A stretch of 64,000 nt of DNA from Denitratisoma oestradiolicum (GTDB taxonomy: Bacteria > Pseudomonadota > Gammaproteobacteria > Burkholderiales > Rhodocyclaceae): the NCBI RefSeq assembly GCF_902813185.1, contig NZ_LR778301.1, forward strand, positions 62,001 through 126,000. The letters are read 5' to 3'. The position numbers and the translations under genes are program-made. The notes under the pieces are model-generated. The model ran no database searches. It was not told the DNA's origin and was given only the letters and a program-made list of their open reading frames with translations. Below are positions 39,830-48,579 of this stretch, one piece after another (position 1 is the stretch's first letter; each line of letters opens with the position of its first letter).

Positions 39830-41650
39830 ATGTCCCAGCACGACGAGAAGCCCCACTTGCCCGATCCCAAGGAAGTCGCCAAGACCTACGCCGAGGTGGC
39901 CCAGCGGGCTTCCAAGTTGCTGACCGAGCATGTGCAGCGTCAGTTGAAGCATGGCATCACTCCGCCTGCGGATGACCTGGGCATCGCCCAGGCCTTCATG
40001 GACATGATGGCCAAGATGCTGGCCAATCCCTACAAGATGGCTCAGGCCCAGATGAATCTGGTGTGGGACTACATGTCCCTCTGGCAGCATTCCATGATGC
40101 GCTTCGCCGGCATGGATGCCTCTCCGGTGGCCAGGCCAGCCAAGGATGACAAGCGTTTCAAGGATGCCCACTGGGAAGAGCATTTTCTGTTCGACTTCAT
40201 CAAGCAGTCCTATCTGATCACCGCCCATCACCTCCATGACGCGGTGAGCGAGGTGGAGGGCCTGGAGGATGGTTCCAGGAAGAAGGTCAATTTCTTCACC
40301 CGTCAGTTCATCGACGCCATGGCGCCCTCCAACTTCGCCATGACCAACCCGGAGGTACTGCGGGAGACGGTCAAGAGTCATGGTCAGAACCTGCTCAAGG
40401 GTTTCAACAACCTGTTGCGGGACATGGAAACCGATGGGCAGTTGCGGGTCCGCATGACCGATCCGGAAGCCTTCGATCTGGGCAAGAACGTGGCCACCAG
40501 TCCCGGCAAGGTGGTGTTCCAGAATGACCTGATGCAGTTGATCCAGTTCGAGCCCACTACCCAGGAGCAGTTCAAGGAGCCCCTGCTGATCGTGCCGCCC
40601 TGGATCAACAAGTACTACATCCTGGATCTGCGGGAAAAGAACTCCTACATCAAGTGGGCCACGGACCAGGGGCACACCGTGTTCTGCATCTCCTGGGTGA
40701 ATCCGGATCGTCGCATGGCCCAGAAGAACTTCGAGGATTACCTGACCGAGGGCACTCTGGTGGCCCTGGATGCGGTCTGCAAGCAGACCGGCGTCGACAA
40801 GGTGCATACCATCGGCTACTGCCTGGGGGGCACCCTGCTGGCGTCCACCATGGCCTACCTGGCCGCGAAGAAGGACGATCGCATCGCTTCCGCCACCTTC
40901 TTCGTCTGCCTGCTGGACTTCTCTGTGCCGGGCGAGCTGGGCGTGTTCATCGACGAGCAGCAGGTCTCCCATCTGGAAAAGAAGATGGAGGAGCGGGGCT
41001 ATCTGGAAGGCGCCGAGATGGCCGGCACCTTCAACGCACTGCGGGCCAACGACCTGATCTGGTCCTTCGTGGTGAACAACTATCTGATGGGCAAGGAACC
41101 CTTCCCCTTCGATCTGCTCTACTGGAACTCCGATTCCACCCGCATGCCCTACAAGATGCACAGCTTCTATCTGCGCAACATGTATATGAAGAACCTGCTG
41201 AAGGAGCCGGGCGGTCTGACTCTGGCCGGTGTGCCCATCGATCTGTCCAAGGTCAAGGCGCCCTGCTATTTCATCTCCACCATCGAGGATCACATCGCGC
41301 CCTGGAAGGGCACCTACCTGGGGGCCACCCATCTGGGCGGTCCGGTGCGCTTCGTGCTGGGGGGCTCCGGCCACATCGCCGGCATCGTCAATCCGCCCGC
41401 CGCCAACAAGTATGGCTACTGGACCAATGACAAGAGCAAGAATCTGCCGGAGTCGGCCGACGACTGGTTCGCCGGCGCAAAGCAGCATGAAGGCTCCTGG
41501 TGGACCGACTGGCAGCAGTGGGTGGTAGCCAGGAACGGCGGCGCCACGGTGCCGGCCCGGGACCCGTCCAAGGGCAAGCTGAAGCCCCAGGAGGACGCCC
41601 CCGGCAGCTACGCCAAGTTGCGCCTGGACCAGAAGAAAAAGGTGGCGTGA
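39830..41650 (+). CDS. phaC: Class I poly(3-hydroxyalkanoate) synthase
   Basis: A 606-aa enzyme that polymerises 3-hydroxyacyl-CoA to PHB at the surface of storage granules. The lipase-like box is GYCLGG with catalytic C331; the triad is completed by D487 in TIEDHIAPW and H515 in GGSGHIAGIVNPP. The N-terminal ~180 residues and the PhaC_N segment (FEPTTQEQFKEPLLIVPPWI, NKYYILDL) are as in class I enzymes, and length fits. No phaA or phaB is next to it; the SDR at 43447 could be an acetoacetyl-CoA-reductase-like enzyme but is not close enough in sequence to say. ATG 39830 follows AGGA. Confidence 0.96.
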   Translation: MSQHDEKPHLPDPKEVAKTYAEVAQRASKLLTEHVQRQLKHGITPPADDLGIAQAFMDMMAKMLANPYKMAQAQMNLVWDYMSLWQHSMMRFAGMDASPVARPAKDDKRFKDAHWEEHFLFDFIKQSYLITAHHLHDAVSEVEGLEDGSRKKVNFFTRQFIDAMAPSNFAMTNPEVLRETVKSHGQNLLKGFNNLLRDMETDGQLRVRMTDPEAFDLGKNVATSPGKVVFQNDLMQLIQFEPTTQEQFKEPLLIVPPWINKYYILDLREKNSYIKWATDQGHTVFCISWVNPDRRMAQKNFEDYLTEGTLVALDAVCKQTGVDKVHTIGYCLGGTLLASTMAYLAAKKDDRIASATFFVCLLDFSVPGELGVFIDEQQVSHLEKKMEERGYLEGAEMAGTFNALRANDLIWSFVVNNYLMGKEPFPFDLLYWNSDSTRMPYKMHSFYLRNMYMKNLLKEPGGLTLAGVPIDLSKVKAPCYFISTIEDHIAPWKGTYLGATHLGGPVRFVLGGSGHIAGIVNPPAANKYGYWTNDKSKNLPESADDWFAGAKQHEGSWWTDWQQWVVARNGGATVPARDPSKGKLKPQEDAPGSYAKLRLDQKKKVA

Positions 41651-41664
41651 ACCCTCGCGCCTGC

Positions 41665-41713
41665 GTCATTCCGGCCCGGGCCGGAATACGGAAAGCGGAA
41701 CCGGAATGACGGT
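41665..41713 (+). repeat. Short REP hairpin between phaC and the PIN gene
   Basis: GTCATTCCGGCCCGGGCCGGAAT followed by CGGAATGACGG in inverse order. The last ATG of this repeat is the annotated start of the PIN gene. Confidence 0.65.
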
Positions 41714-42149
41714 ATTGCCCGTGGTACTCGACACCAACGTGCTGCTCTCCCTCTGGGCCTTCACGGACAGCCGCTTCGCGCCTCTCCGCGCCCGGCTGGA
41801 CAGCGGTGCCTGGCGGGCCCTGAGCCGGGAGGACTGCCTGGCGGAGTTTCAGCGGGTGCTGGGCTACGAACAGTTCGCCATCGCCCCCGAGCGCCAGGCG
41901 GCCCTCTATGCCGATTACGCGGCCCGGGTGCAGGTGGTGCCATCCCCTGGGCCTGACGCCTTGTTGTTGCCTCGTTGCCAGGACCGGGACGACCAGAAAT
42001 TTCTCGAAGTGGCCCGGGACGGCCAGGCCCAATGGTTGATCACCAGCGACAAGGCCCTGCTGCGCCTGGCCCGGCGCGACAAGCTGAAGGGCCTGTTCCG
42101 CATCCTTACCCCGGACGCGGCCCTGGCGGAGCTGGAAGCCCCGAAATGA
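41706..42149 (+). CDS. PIN-domain protein, putative toxin component
   Basis: A 147-aa PIN-fold ribonuclease of the putative-TA-toxin group. Acidic active-site residues are in [10 protein letters not shown] (Asp), [11 protein letters not shown] (Glu), [13 protein letters not shown] (Asp) and LITSDKALL (Asp). The longest start (MTVLPV) comes from a REP sequence; GTG 41721 ([12 protein letters not shown]) is a good alternative. No antitoxin gene is adjacent; instead a DUF188 protein follows with an ATGA overlap. It may therefore be a stand-alone RNase. Confidence 0.85.
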   Translation: MTVLPVVLDTNVLLSLWAFTDSRFAPLRARLDSGAWRALSREDCLAEFQRVLGYEQFAIAPERQAALYADYAARVQVVPSPGPDALLLPRCQDRDDQKFLEVARDGQAQWLITSDKALLRLARRDKLKGLFRILTPDAALAELEAPK

Positions 42150-42598
42150 AGCTCTGGGTCGATGCGGACGCCTGCCCCGTCGTGATCAAGGAAATCCTCT
42201 ATCGGGCCGCCGAGCGGCACCAGTTGCCTCTGGTGCTGGTGGCCAACCAGGCCCTGCGCACGCCGCCCTCGCCCTGGATCAAGGCAGTGCAGGTGCCCCG
42301 GGGCTTCGACGTGGCCGACCGGCATATCGCCGAGGCGGTCAGTCCGGGGGATCTGGTCATCACCGCCGACATTCCCCTCGCCGCGATCGTCATCGAAAAG
42401 CAGGCCCATGCCCTCAATCCCCGGGGGGAGTTCTACAGCCCGGAGAACATCCGGCAATTGCTCGATATGCGCAACTTCATGGACACCCTGCGCAGCAGCG
42501 GTGTGGACACCGGTGGCCCTCCCGCCTTCAGCCCGGGGGATCGGCAGGCCTTTGCCAATCAGCTCGACCGCTTCCTGGCGCGGCGCGGCAAGCCCTGA
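42146..42598 (+). CDS. YaiI/YqxD family (DUF188) protein
   Basis: A 150-aa protein of the DUF188 family, a PIN-like fold, with [63 protein letters not shown] and [20 protein letters not shown]. Length and motifs fit the family, whose role is unknown. It overlaps the PIN gene by 4 bp, so the two PIN-like proteins are made together. Confidence 0.93.
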   Translation: MKLWVDADACPVVIKEILYRAAERHQLPLVLVANQALRTPPSPWIKAVQVPRGFDVADRHIAEAVSPGDLVITADIPLAAIVIEKQAHALNPRGEFYSPENIRQLLDMRNFMDTLRSSGVDTGGPPAFSPGDRQAFANQLDRFLARRGKP

Positions 42599-42610
42599 GG
42601 AACTGGGGCG

Positions 42611-43279
42611 CTAGCGGGGCGGCCTGACCGCCCCCAGGGCCATATCCACCAGACTGTCCAGGAACCCGGGCTGCTCCAGGCGGGCCGGGTCGTCTTCCAG
42701 GGCCATCCTCACCACCGCCCGCAGGCCCATGCCCAGCATATAAGCCGCGGCTTCCCGATCGGGAGTGGTGATCTCGTTGTCGTAGAGCTGGATGAATTTC
42801 AGCCAGGTGTCCTGCACGTAGTCCCGGGAGGTGGCGTAGGTGCCGCAGCGCATGCCCAATTGCAGGTCGGCGTAGTACTTCAGGTGGAACTCCCGGTTCA
42901 GGCGTGAGAGGCGCAATTCCATGCGGATGGTGTTGCCGATGATTTCCCGTAGCGCCACCGCCAGGGGCAGGCCGCTGATCCTGCCGTGGTCCAGACTGAC
43001 CCGTACCGCCTCGGTCTGCAACACCCGCTCGTAGACCAGGGCGATGACGGCATCCTTGTTGGGAAAGTATTGATAGATGGAGCCCACGGTGGCGCCGGAG
43101 ACTTCCGCAATGCGCTGTACGGTCAGGGCAGCCGCGCCCTCTTCGTCCAGAATACGCAGACAGGTTTCCACCACCGCTTCCACCAGGGCCCGGGAGCGGG
43201 ACTGGGTGGGTAGCTTGCGGGGGCGGGGCAGGCCCTCGTGTCCCCTTTCCTCTGTCGTCGATGGCGTTTTCCGGGTCAT
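42611..43279 (-). CDS. TetR/AcrR-family transcriptional regulator
   Basis: A 222-aa regulator. The N-terminal HTH reads ILDEEGAAALTVQRIAEVSG followed by ATVGSIYQYFPNKDAVIALV, and the C-terminal ligand domain matches TetR_C of the acyl/steroid-responsive type in length. The start at 43279 (MTRKTPSTTEERGHEG) is chosen over the frame to 43414. It is divergent from the SDR at 43447 across a 167-bp gap, so it probably controls that gene. It ends 13 bp after the DUF188 gene on the other strand. Confidence 0.9.
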   Translation of the reverse strand: MTRKTPSTTEERGHEGLPRPRKLPTQSRSRALVEAVVETCLRILDEEGAAALTVQRIAEVSGATVGSIYQYFPNKDAVIALVYERVLQTEAVRVSLDHGRISGLPLAVALREIIGNTIRMELRLSRLNREFHLKYYADLQLGMRCGTYATSRDYVQDTWLKFIQLYDNEITTPDREAAAYMLGMGLRAVVRMALEDDPARLEQPGFLDSLVDMALGAVRPPR

Positions 43280-43446
43280 CCGAATGCAAGCCTTTTTCCG
43301 ATACTGCGCACCACTGCCTTGGGAATCCAGTGCTATCAGCCACTTGGCGTGGCCAGAAAATACGAGTGTACTGGTTCGTTGCTCTTTTCTAGAATTTTCG
43401 ACGCACCGGCACAACCGGACATAACAAGTAAAGGAGAAGAATTGCC

Positions 43447-44214
43447 ATGAGCGCCAACGCGTTTTCCATCCAGGGCAAGACCGCCCTGATCACCGGCGCC
43501 TCCCGGGGCATCGGCCTGGCCATTGCCGAGCTTTTTGTCGAGCAGGGGGCCGAGGTGATCATCGTCGCCAGGAAGCAGGAGACTCTCGACGAAGCTGCCG
43601 CGACGCTGCGCGCCAAGGGCGGCAAGGTCCACGCCATTGCCTCTCACATGGGCAGGATGGAAGATATCCAGAAGCTGGTTGCCACCCTCGACGAGCGCGG
43701 CCTGAACGTGGATATCCTGGTCAATAACGCCGGCATCAGCCCGCCCCACGTGGAATCCTTCGCCGACACCACCGAGTCCCTGTGGGACAAGGTGATGGAC
43801 GTGAACCTGAAGGGCCCCTTCTTCCTCAGCGGCGCCATCGGCAAGAAGATGGTGGCCCGGGGCAGCGGCAACATCATCAACATCAGCACCACCTCGGCCC
43901 TGATGGCCCAGCCGGAGATCGGCGCCTACTGCGTTTCCAAGGCGGCACTGAATACCGTGACCCGCTGCTACGCCCGGGAATTCGGCCCCCACGGCGTACG
44001 CGTCAATGCCATTTCCTGCGGCGTGATCAAGACCGTCATGGGTGATCACACCCTGAACGATCCTCAGCGCTATGCCGACATGATGAAGATCAATCCGTTG
44101 AAGCGCGCCGGCTTGCCCGAGGAAGTGGCCAACGCCGTGTTGTTCTTCGCCAGCGCCGCTTCCAGCTATTCCACCGGCACCATTTTTCAGGTGGATGGCG
44201 GCGTGCTGAGTTGA
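43447..44214 (+). CDS. Short-chain dehydrogenase/reductase
   Basis: A 255-aa classical SDR. The NAD(P) site is TGASRGIGLAIAELF, the cofactor-stabilising NNAGIS and the catalytic S-x12-Y-x3-K set appear as STTSALMAQPEIGAYCVSKA. The C-terminus GTIFQVDGGVLS is typical. An AAGGAG site precedes ATG 43447. It faces a TetR gene and is followed by a REP element and an acyl-CoA synthetase, so it may reduce or oxidise a hydroxy-acyl or steroid-like substrate. Substrate not defined by sequence. Confidence 0.92.
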   Translation: MSANAFSIQGKTALITGASRGIGLAIAELFVEQGAEVIIVARKQETLDEAAATLRAKGGKVHAIASHMGRMEDIQKLVATLDERGLNVDILVNNAGISPPHVESFADTTESLWDKVMDVNLKGPFFLSGAIGKKMVARGSGNIINISTTSALMAQPEIGAYCVSKAALNTVTRCYAREFGPHGVRVNAISCGVIKTVMGDHTLNDPQRYADMMKINPLKRAGLPEEVANAVLFFASAASSYSTGTIFQVDGGVLS

Positions 44215-44215
44215 G

Positions 44216-44318
44216 GCCCGTCACACCGGCGAACGCCGGTGCCCAGACTTTGTTGATTTCCCTGGATTCCGGCGTTCGCCGGAATGACGCACTGGGGCTT
44301 GTTCGGTGCTTCCCTAAA
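44216..44318 (-). repeat. MITE-like element in reverse orientation
   Basis: Contains CACCGGCGAACGCCGGTG and CCGGCGTTCGCCGGAATGAC and ends TTGTTCGGTGCTTCCCTAA, the reverse of the left end of copy A; its other end is truncated at the SDR stop. Confidence 0.7.
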
Positions 44319-44375
44319 TCTGGAAACTGATCCAACGACCCCGGACGTAGAACCGGGGCGGAGGAGGAGACAAAC

Positions 44376-46016
44376 ATGACACAAACCATCGCGGACTTCA
44401 TCCGTGCCCGGGCCGACGATGACCACGTCGCCCTGCGTCATTTCGACCAAAGCTGGAGCTACCGCCAGTATGTGGCCGGCTGCGCCCAGCGGGCGGCCTT
44501 CCTCCTGGCCCGGCGCCGCCCGGGGCCCTTCCATGTGGGCATCCTGCTGGAGAACGTGCCGGAATTTCCCTTCTGGCTCGGCGCCTGCGCCATCGCCGGT
44601 GCCACCATGGTGGGGCTCAATTCCACCCGTCGGGGTGCCGACATGGCGCGGGACATCGGCCATACCGATTGCCAGTTCGTCATTACCGGCCACCCTTTCC
44701 GGGGCGACATCGCCGGCCTGGAAACCGGCCTTTCCGCCGAGCGTATCGTTGATGTGGACGGCCCTGACTACGCTGTCCTGCTCGCGCCCTTCGAGGGCGC
44801 CCCCCTACCGGCAATCACAGTCACGCCCACCGACATCTTCAGCCTGATCTTCACCTCCGGGTCCACCGGTGCTCCCAAGGCCTGCATCTGTTCCCACGGC
44901 CGCATGGCCACCCTGGCCAACACCGTATCCCAGTATTTCGGCTACGACCGTAGCGCGGTCAGCTACGTGCCCATGCCCTGGTTCCATGCCGCCGCCATCA
45001 ACATGGGTTGGCTGCCGGCCCTGGCCGGCGGCGCCACCGTGGTGATCCGGAAATTCACCGTCTCCGGCTTCATGGACGACGTGCGCCGTTACGGTGCCAC
45101 CCACTTCAATTACGTGGGCAAGCCCCTGGCCTATCTGCTCACCGCCCCCGAACAACCCGATGACGGCCAGAGCACCCTGCGCATGGTTCATGGCAACGAA
45201 GGCGCCATCGACGACCAGGAACGTTTTGCCAAACGCTTCCACTGCACCGTGATCGACGGCTATGGCTCCACCGAAGGCGGGCTTTCCATCGGCCGTACGC
45301 CCGACATGCCCCGCGGTTGCCTGGGTATGGCCCACCAACCCGGCGTGCAGGTGATGAACCCCGAAACCAACCAGGAATGCCCCCGTGCCCGCTTCGACGC
45401 CCAGGGCCAGTTGCTGAACGCCAACGAGGCCATCGGCGAATTGGTGAACATCCACGGTGCCCAGGGCTTCGAGGGCTACTGGAACAACCCCGAGGCCGAG
45501 CACCGCCGCGTGCGCGACGGCATCTTCTGGACCGGTGATCTGGCCTACCGGGACGAGCCGGGATATTTCTGGTTTGCCGGGCGGGATGATGACTGGATGC
45601 GGGTGGATGGTGAGAACATCGCCTCGGCCCAGGTGGAGCAGGCCCTGTTCCGCCATCCGGATGTGGTGCTGGCCGGTGTCTATGCCGTACCCGACTGCGC
45701 CGTCGGCGACCGGGTCATGGCCGCCCTGGAACTGCGCCCCGGCGCCCGCTTCGATCCGGCGGCCTTCGAGGCTTTCATCGCTGCCCAGGCGGATTTCGGT
45801 ACCAAATGGATGCCCAGCTTCATCCGCATCACCGAGCAGATGCCCGTCACTGCCACCGCCAAGGTGCTGCGTCGGCAACTGCGCCAGGAGCGCTGGCGAA
45901 CCGCTGACCCGGTCTGGTGGAAGGCGGAAAAGGAGCAGACCTATCGGCGCATGTCATCCTCCGATATGGAAGTCTACGAAGCCCGGTTTGCGCCGGGTGC
46001 ATTGCAACGGCTATAA
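44376..46016 (+). CDS. Acyl-CoA synthetase (AMP-dependent, fatty-acid/steroid-acid type)
   Basis: A 546-aa ligase that activates a carboxylic acid to its CoA ester. The AMP-binding loop is TSGSTGAPKACICSHG; other motifs are YGSTEGGLSIG, the adenylate motif FWTGDLAYRDEPGYFWFAGR followed by DDDWMRVDGENI, and the C-terminal Lys in TATAKVLRRQL. ATG 44376 follows GGAGGAGGAG. The next gene starts 28 bp after its stop on the same strand, and the SDR lies upstream. The group resembles synthetases used for cholesterol and bile-acid side chains as well as for other long acids. Confidence 0.92.
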   Translation: MTQTIADFIRARADDDHVALRHFDQSWSYRQYVAGCAQRAAFLLARRRPGPFHVGILLENVPEFPFWLGACAIAGATMVGLNSTRRGADMARDIGHTDCQFVITGHPFRGDIAGLETGLSAERIVDVDGPDYAVLLAPFEGAPLPAITVTPTDIFSLIFTSGSTGAPKACICSHGRMATLANTVSQYFGYDRSAVSYVPMPWFHAAAINMGWLPALAGGATVVIRKFTVSGFMDDVRRYGATHFNYVGKPLAYLLTAPEQPDDGQSTLRMVHGNEGAIDDQERFAKRFHCTVIDGYGSTEGGLSIGRTPDMPRGCLGMAHQPGVQVMNPETNQECPRARFDAQGQLLNANEAIGELVNIHGAQGFEGYWNNPEAEHRRVRDGIFWTGDLAYRDEPGYFWFAGRDDDWMRVDGENIASAQVEQALFRHPDVVLAGVYAVPDCAVGDRVMAALELRPGARFDPAAFEAFIAAQADFGTKWMPSFIRITEQMPVTATAKVLRRQLRQERWRTADPVWWKAEKEQTYRRMSSSDMEVYEARFAPGALQRL

Positions 46017-46044
46017 CAGCCAATCTGAACAGGGAGTGAACAAA

Positions 46045-47205
46045 ATGGCGGGAGGCAGCATTGGACCTTTGTTGGATGCGGATGAGTTTTTCAATCACCA
46101 GATCGTCGAGACTTTCGCCTCGGTCTTGCAGACCGATTACAGCTGGACCGAAAAGGTCTGCCTGATGGCGGCTGCGCGCGATGGATCGTTGCAGATCGAT
46201 TTCGGCATCGGCAAGTACATCAACCGTAACGTGGTGGACGGCTACGGCGGCGTCTCACGGGGTGTCGAGCAGTGGAATGTCCGGGCCAGCCGGGAACTGG
46301 CTACCGATCCCAACAGCGTCAATGTCGGCCCCTTGCGCTACGAGGTCATCGAGCCCCTGAATAAGATCCGCGTCGTGCTGGAAAAGAACGACGTCCAGCC
46401 GATCGCCTTCGATCTCATTCTGGAGGGGATCGTCCCCTGTGTCACCGAAGACCGGGAGGATCGCCGCACCGTGACCGGCTATCGCCGCGTCGCCGATCAG
46501 ATCCGCTACCACCAGACCGGGACCGCGCGCGGCTGGGTGGAGGTCGACGGTGTGCGGACCGAAGTAACGCCGGAGACCTGGATCATGACGAGGGACCACT
46601 CCTGGGGAGGCCGTTCGAATGTCGGTCTTCCTGTGCAGGATGTGGCGCCCGAGCCGATGGATTCAGGCTCGATCGGCAAGGCGTTGGCCATCTGGAATCC
46701 GCTGTTTTTTGAAATGGCCGACGGCAAGCGCTTTGCCTTTCACCAGTACTACCTGATGTACCAGGGACCCGGGTTCCACCATGAACGGTTACAGGGCCAT
46801 TTCGAATTCACGGATGGCCGGCTGGAGGCGATCGTCGCGCTGGAGCCGGCCATTCGCTTCAATCCCGTCAACAAGCGCTTTCTCGGCGGCGAATTCCGCT
46901 TGACCATGGCCGACGGTCGCCGGCGGACCTTGACCGCCCGGCCGGTGGGCGACACCGGTTTCCATTTGGGCGGCGGCCTCTACCATGGCTTCGACGGCAT
47001 GCACCACGGGCAGTGGCGGGGCAAGCTCCTGGTGGAAGGCGAGCATTTTGCCGACTGCTCGCTGCCGGAAGCCGTGGCACGGCTCAACCAGTTCCGTGAC
47101 TGCCTGATCGAGGTGACCGACAGCGAGACCGGCGCCCGGGGCTGGGGGAACTGCCAGACCTATGTCAATGGGAAATGGCCGGAGCTTGGACTGCCCGAAG
47201 GGTGA
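46045..47205 (+). CDS. AttH/CrtC-like (lipocalin-type, DUF7064/7065-like) protein
   Basis: A 386-aa protein that begins MAGGSIGPLLDADEFFNHQI. The second half resembles the AttH/carotenoid-hydratase fold: RDHSWGGRSNVGLP, FFEMADGKRFAFHQYYLMYQ, LTARPVGDTGFHLGGGLYHG and MHHGQWRGKLLVEGEHFADC. No signal peptide. The true start is ATG 46045; the much longer frame upstream is a shadow of the synthetase. Such proteins are frequent beside acyl-CoA and steroid genes in actinobacteria and proteobacteria, with unknown chemistry. It probably forms an operon with the synthetase. Confidence 0.75.
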   Translation: MAGGSIGPLLDADEFFNHQIVETFASVLQTDYSWTEKVCLMAAARDGSLQIDFGIGKYINRNVVDGYGGVSRGVEQWNVRASRELATDPNSVNVGPLRYEVIEPLNKIRVVLEKNDVQPIAFDLILEGIVPCVTEDREDRRTVTGYRRVADQIRYHQTGTARGWVEVDGVRTEVTPETWIMTRDHSWGGRSNVGLPVQDVAPEPMDSGSIGKALAIWNPLFFEMADGKRFAFHQYYLMYQGPGFHHERLQGHFEFTDGRLEAIVALEPAIRFNPVNKRFLGGEFRLTMADGRRRTLTARPVGDTGFHLGGGLYHGFDGMHHGQWRGKLLVEGEHFADCSLPEAVARLNQFRDCLIEVTDSETGARGWGNCQTYVNGKWPELGLPEG

Positions 47206-47317
47206 AAGCTCGGAAGGCAAGGGAGCGTGACGGCCTCCTTGCCTCCTGGTCGGCTACTCCCGGAGCAACGGTTACGGTATCGGCGATTCCGCTGTTCATC
47301 CAGGTGCACCGATGCCC

Positions 47318-47965
47318 TCAGGGGGTGGTCAGGGCGGCATCCACCAGGGCCTTCAGGGGTTCGTAGCCGAAGGTCGGCAACGGTGCTCCATTCACGAAAA
47401 ACTCCGGTGTCTGGGTGACATTGAGGGCCTGGGCGTCCGCCAGGTCCTGGGCAATCAGCTGGGCGATTTCCGGTGCCATCATGTCCAGCCGGAGCTGCTC
47501 CAGGTTCAGGTCGAGGCCTTCCAGTTTCTGCCAGACCAGGGCCAGTTGCGGCGTGTGGTGGGGCGCCCAGTCGGCCTGGGTTGCCAGCAATGCCTCCAGG
47601 GCTGGCCAGAACTTGCCCTGCTTCCTGGCCGCCTCGAGTATCGCTACCACGGCGTCGGAACCTTTGTGGAAGGGCGCGTAGCGCAGCACCAGGTGAATCT
47701 GGCCAGGGTTGGCGGCCATCATCTCTTTGACCAAAGGATAGAAGGCCCGGCAGGTTTCGCAGGCGGGATCGAGAAACTCGACGATCTGTACCTTGGCCTG
47801 GGCGGGCCCCAGGGTCGGTGCATGCATCCGCACCAAATGGGCCCGGTTGCGTTCGGCCAGTTGTGCGGACTGGTCGATCTTTTCGCTCTTGTAGACCAGG
47901 GTTGCCACCAGGAACACCGTCAGCAGGATTACGGCGGCAATGATGAACAGGGTTTTCTGCTTCAT
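47318..47965 (-). CDS. Membrane-anchored thioredoxin-fold protein (DsbA-like)
   Basis: A 215-aa protein with an N-terminal membrane anchor (KTLFIIAAVILLTVFLVATL), then a DsbA-like fold with active site C69-E-T-C72 in VEFLDPACETCRAFYPLVKE and the cis-Pro-side segment TQTPEFFVNGAPLPTFGYEP. It overlaps the DsbB-like gene by 4 bp, so the pair is a dedicated oxidase system. The start at 47965 is taken from the signal anchor; the frame extends further. It differs from the soluble DsbA at 51970. Confidence 0.87.
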   Translation of the reverse strand: MKQKTLFIIAAVILLTVFLVATLVYKSEKIDQSAQLAERNRAHLVRMHAPTLGPAQAKVQIVEFLDPACETCRAFYPLVKEMMAANPGQIHLVLRYAPFHKGSDAVVAILEAARKQGKFWPALEALLATQADWAPHHTPQLALVWQKLEGLDLNLEQLRLDMMAPEIAQLIAQDLADAQALNVTQTPEFFVNGAPLPTFGYEPLKALVDAALTTP

Positions 47966-48399
47966 TTGGAACCTCGAAAGTAACTCAGGATGAACAGGAT
48001 GATGATGGCCGAGAAGGCGGCTACCGACAAAAGGGGGATCGTCAGGAAGCCGAACCACTGGATGACGGTCTGGGAGCAGGGCACCCCCTGGGTACAGGGC
48101 TTGATGCTCTCGGGAATCACTCCGGCGATCAGCAGCAGGTGGAAGGAGGCAAAGCCCCAGCCAGGCAGCGCCAGGGCCAGTCCGTAGCGGATCACCCTGG
48201 GGTCGAAGGGGAACAGTCCGAAGGGCAGGATCAGAGCCAGGGGAAACATGAAAATGCGCTGGTACCAGCACAGCACACAGGGAGGCAGTTGCATGATCTC
48301 GCCGAAGAATAGGGCGCCCAGGGTGGAGATACCGGCCACCAGCCAGGCGGCGAAGACCAGGGCCCAGGCTCTGTCATTGCGGGCGGGGATGCGTGTCAT
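47962..48399 (-). CDS. DsbB-like disulfide bond formation protein
   Basis: A 145-aa membrane protein with four helices and the two periplasmic Cys pairs of DsbB: CVLC (41-44) in LPPCVLCWYQR and a second pair in KPCTQGVPCSQ. It reoxidises the partner DsbA-like protein and passes electrons to quinone. A shorter and more compact variant than E. coli DsbB, resembling the DsbI/BdbC group. It is the first gene of the pair. Confidence 0.88.
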   Translation of the reverse strand: MTRIPARNDRAWALVFAAWLVAGISTLGALFFGEIMQLPPCVLCWYQRIFMFPLALILPFGLFPFDPRVIRYGLALALPGWGFASFHLLLIAGVIPESIKPCTQGVPCSQTVIQWFGFLTIPLLSVAAFSAIIILFILSYFRGSK

Positions 48400-48579
48400 G
48401 GGAGTGTCCGGGGAAGCCAGCGCGGCATTTTAGCCCTCCGTGACAGAGTCATTCACTAATCGGTTAAGTCATGACAAATCGTGAGAGGAATTTCGAGCGA
48501 AGCGAGCCAATACAGTCACCTTCCCCGCGAGGGGGAGGACGGGAGGGGGTGGGCCTTGATTTGCCTTTCCGGCCAAACA

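Noticed and set aside
41706..42598. Classical PIN toxin with antitoxin
   Set aside because: The overlapping second gene is a DUF188 protein, itself PIN-like, not an antitoxin; no small DNA-binding gene is adjacent.
43280..43446. Perfect TetR operator between the TetR gene and the SDR
   Set aside because: Only loose symmetry (ACGA...TCGT arms) was seen, too weak to annotate.
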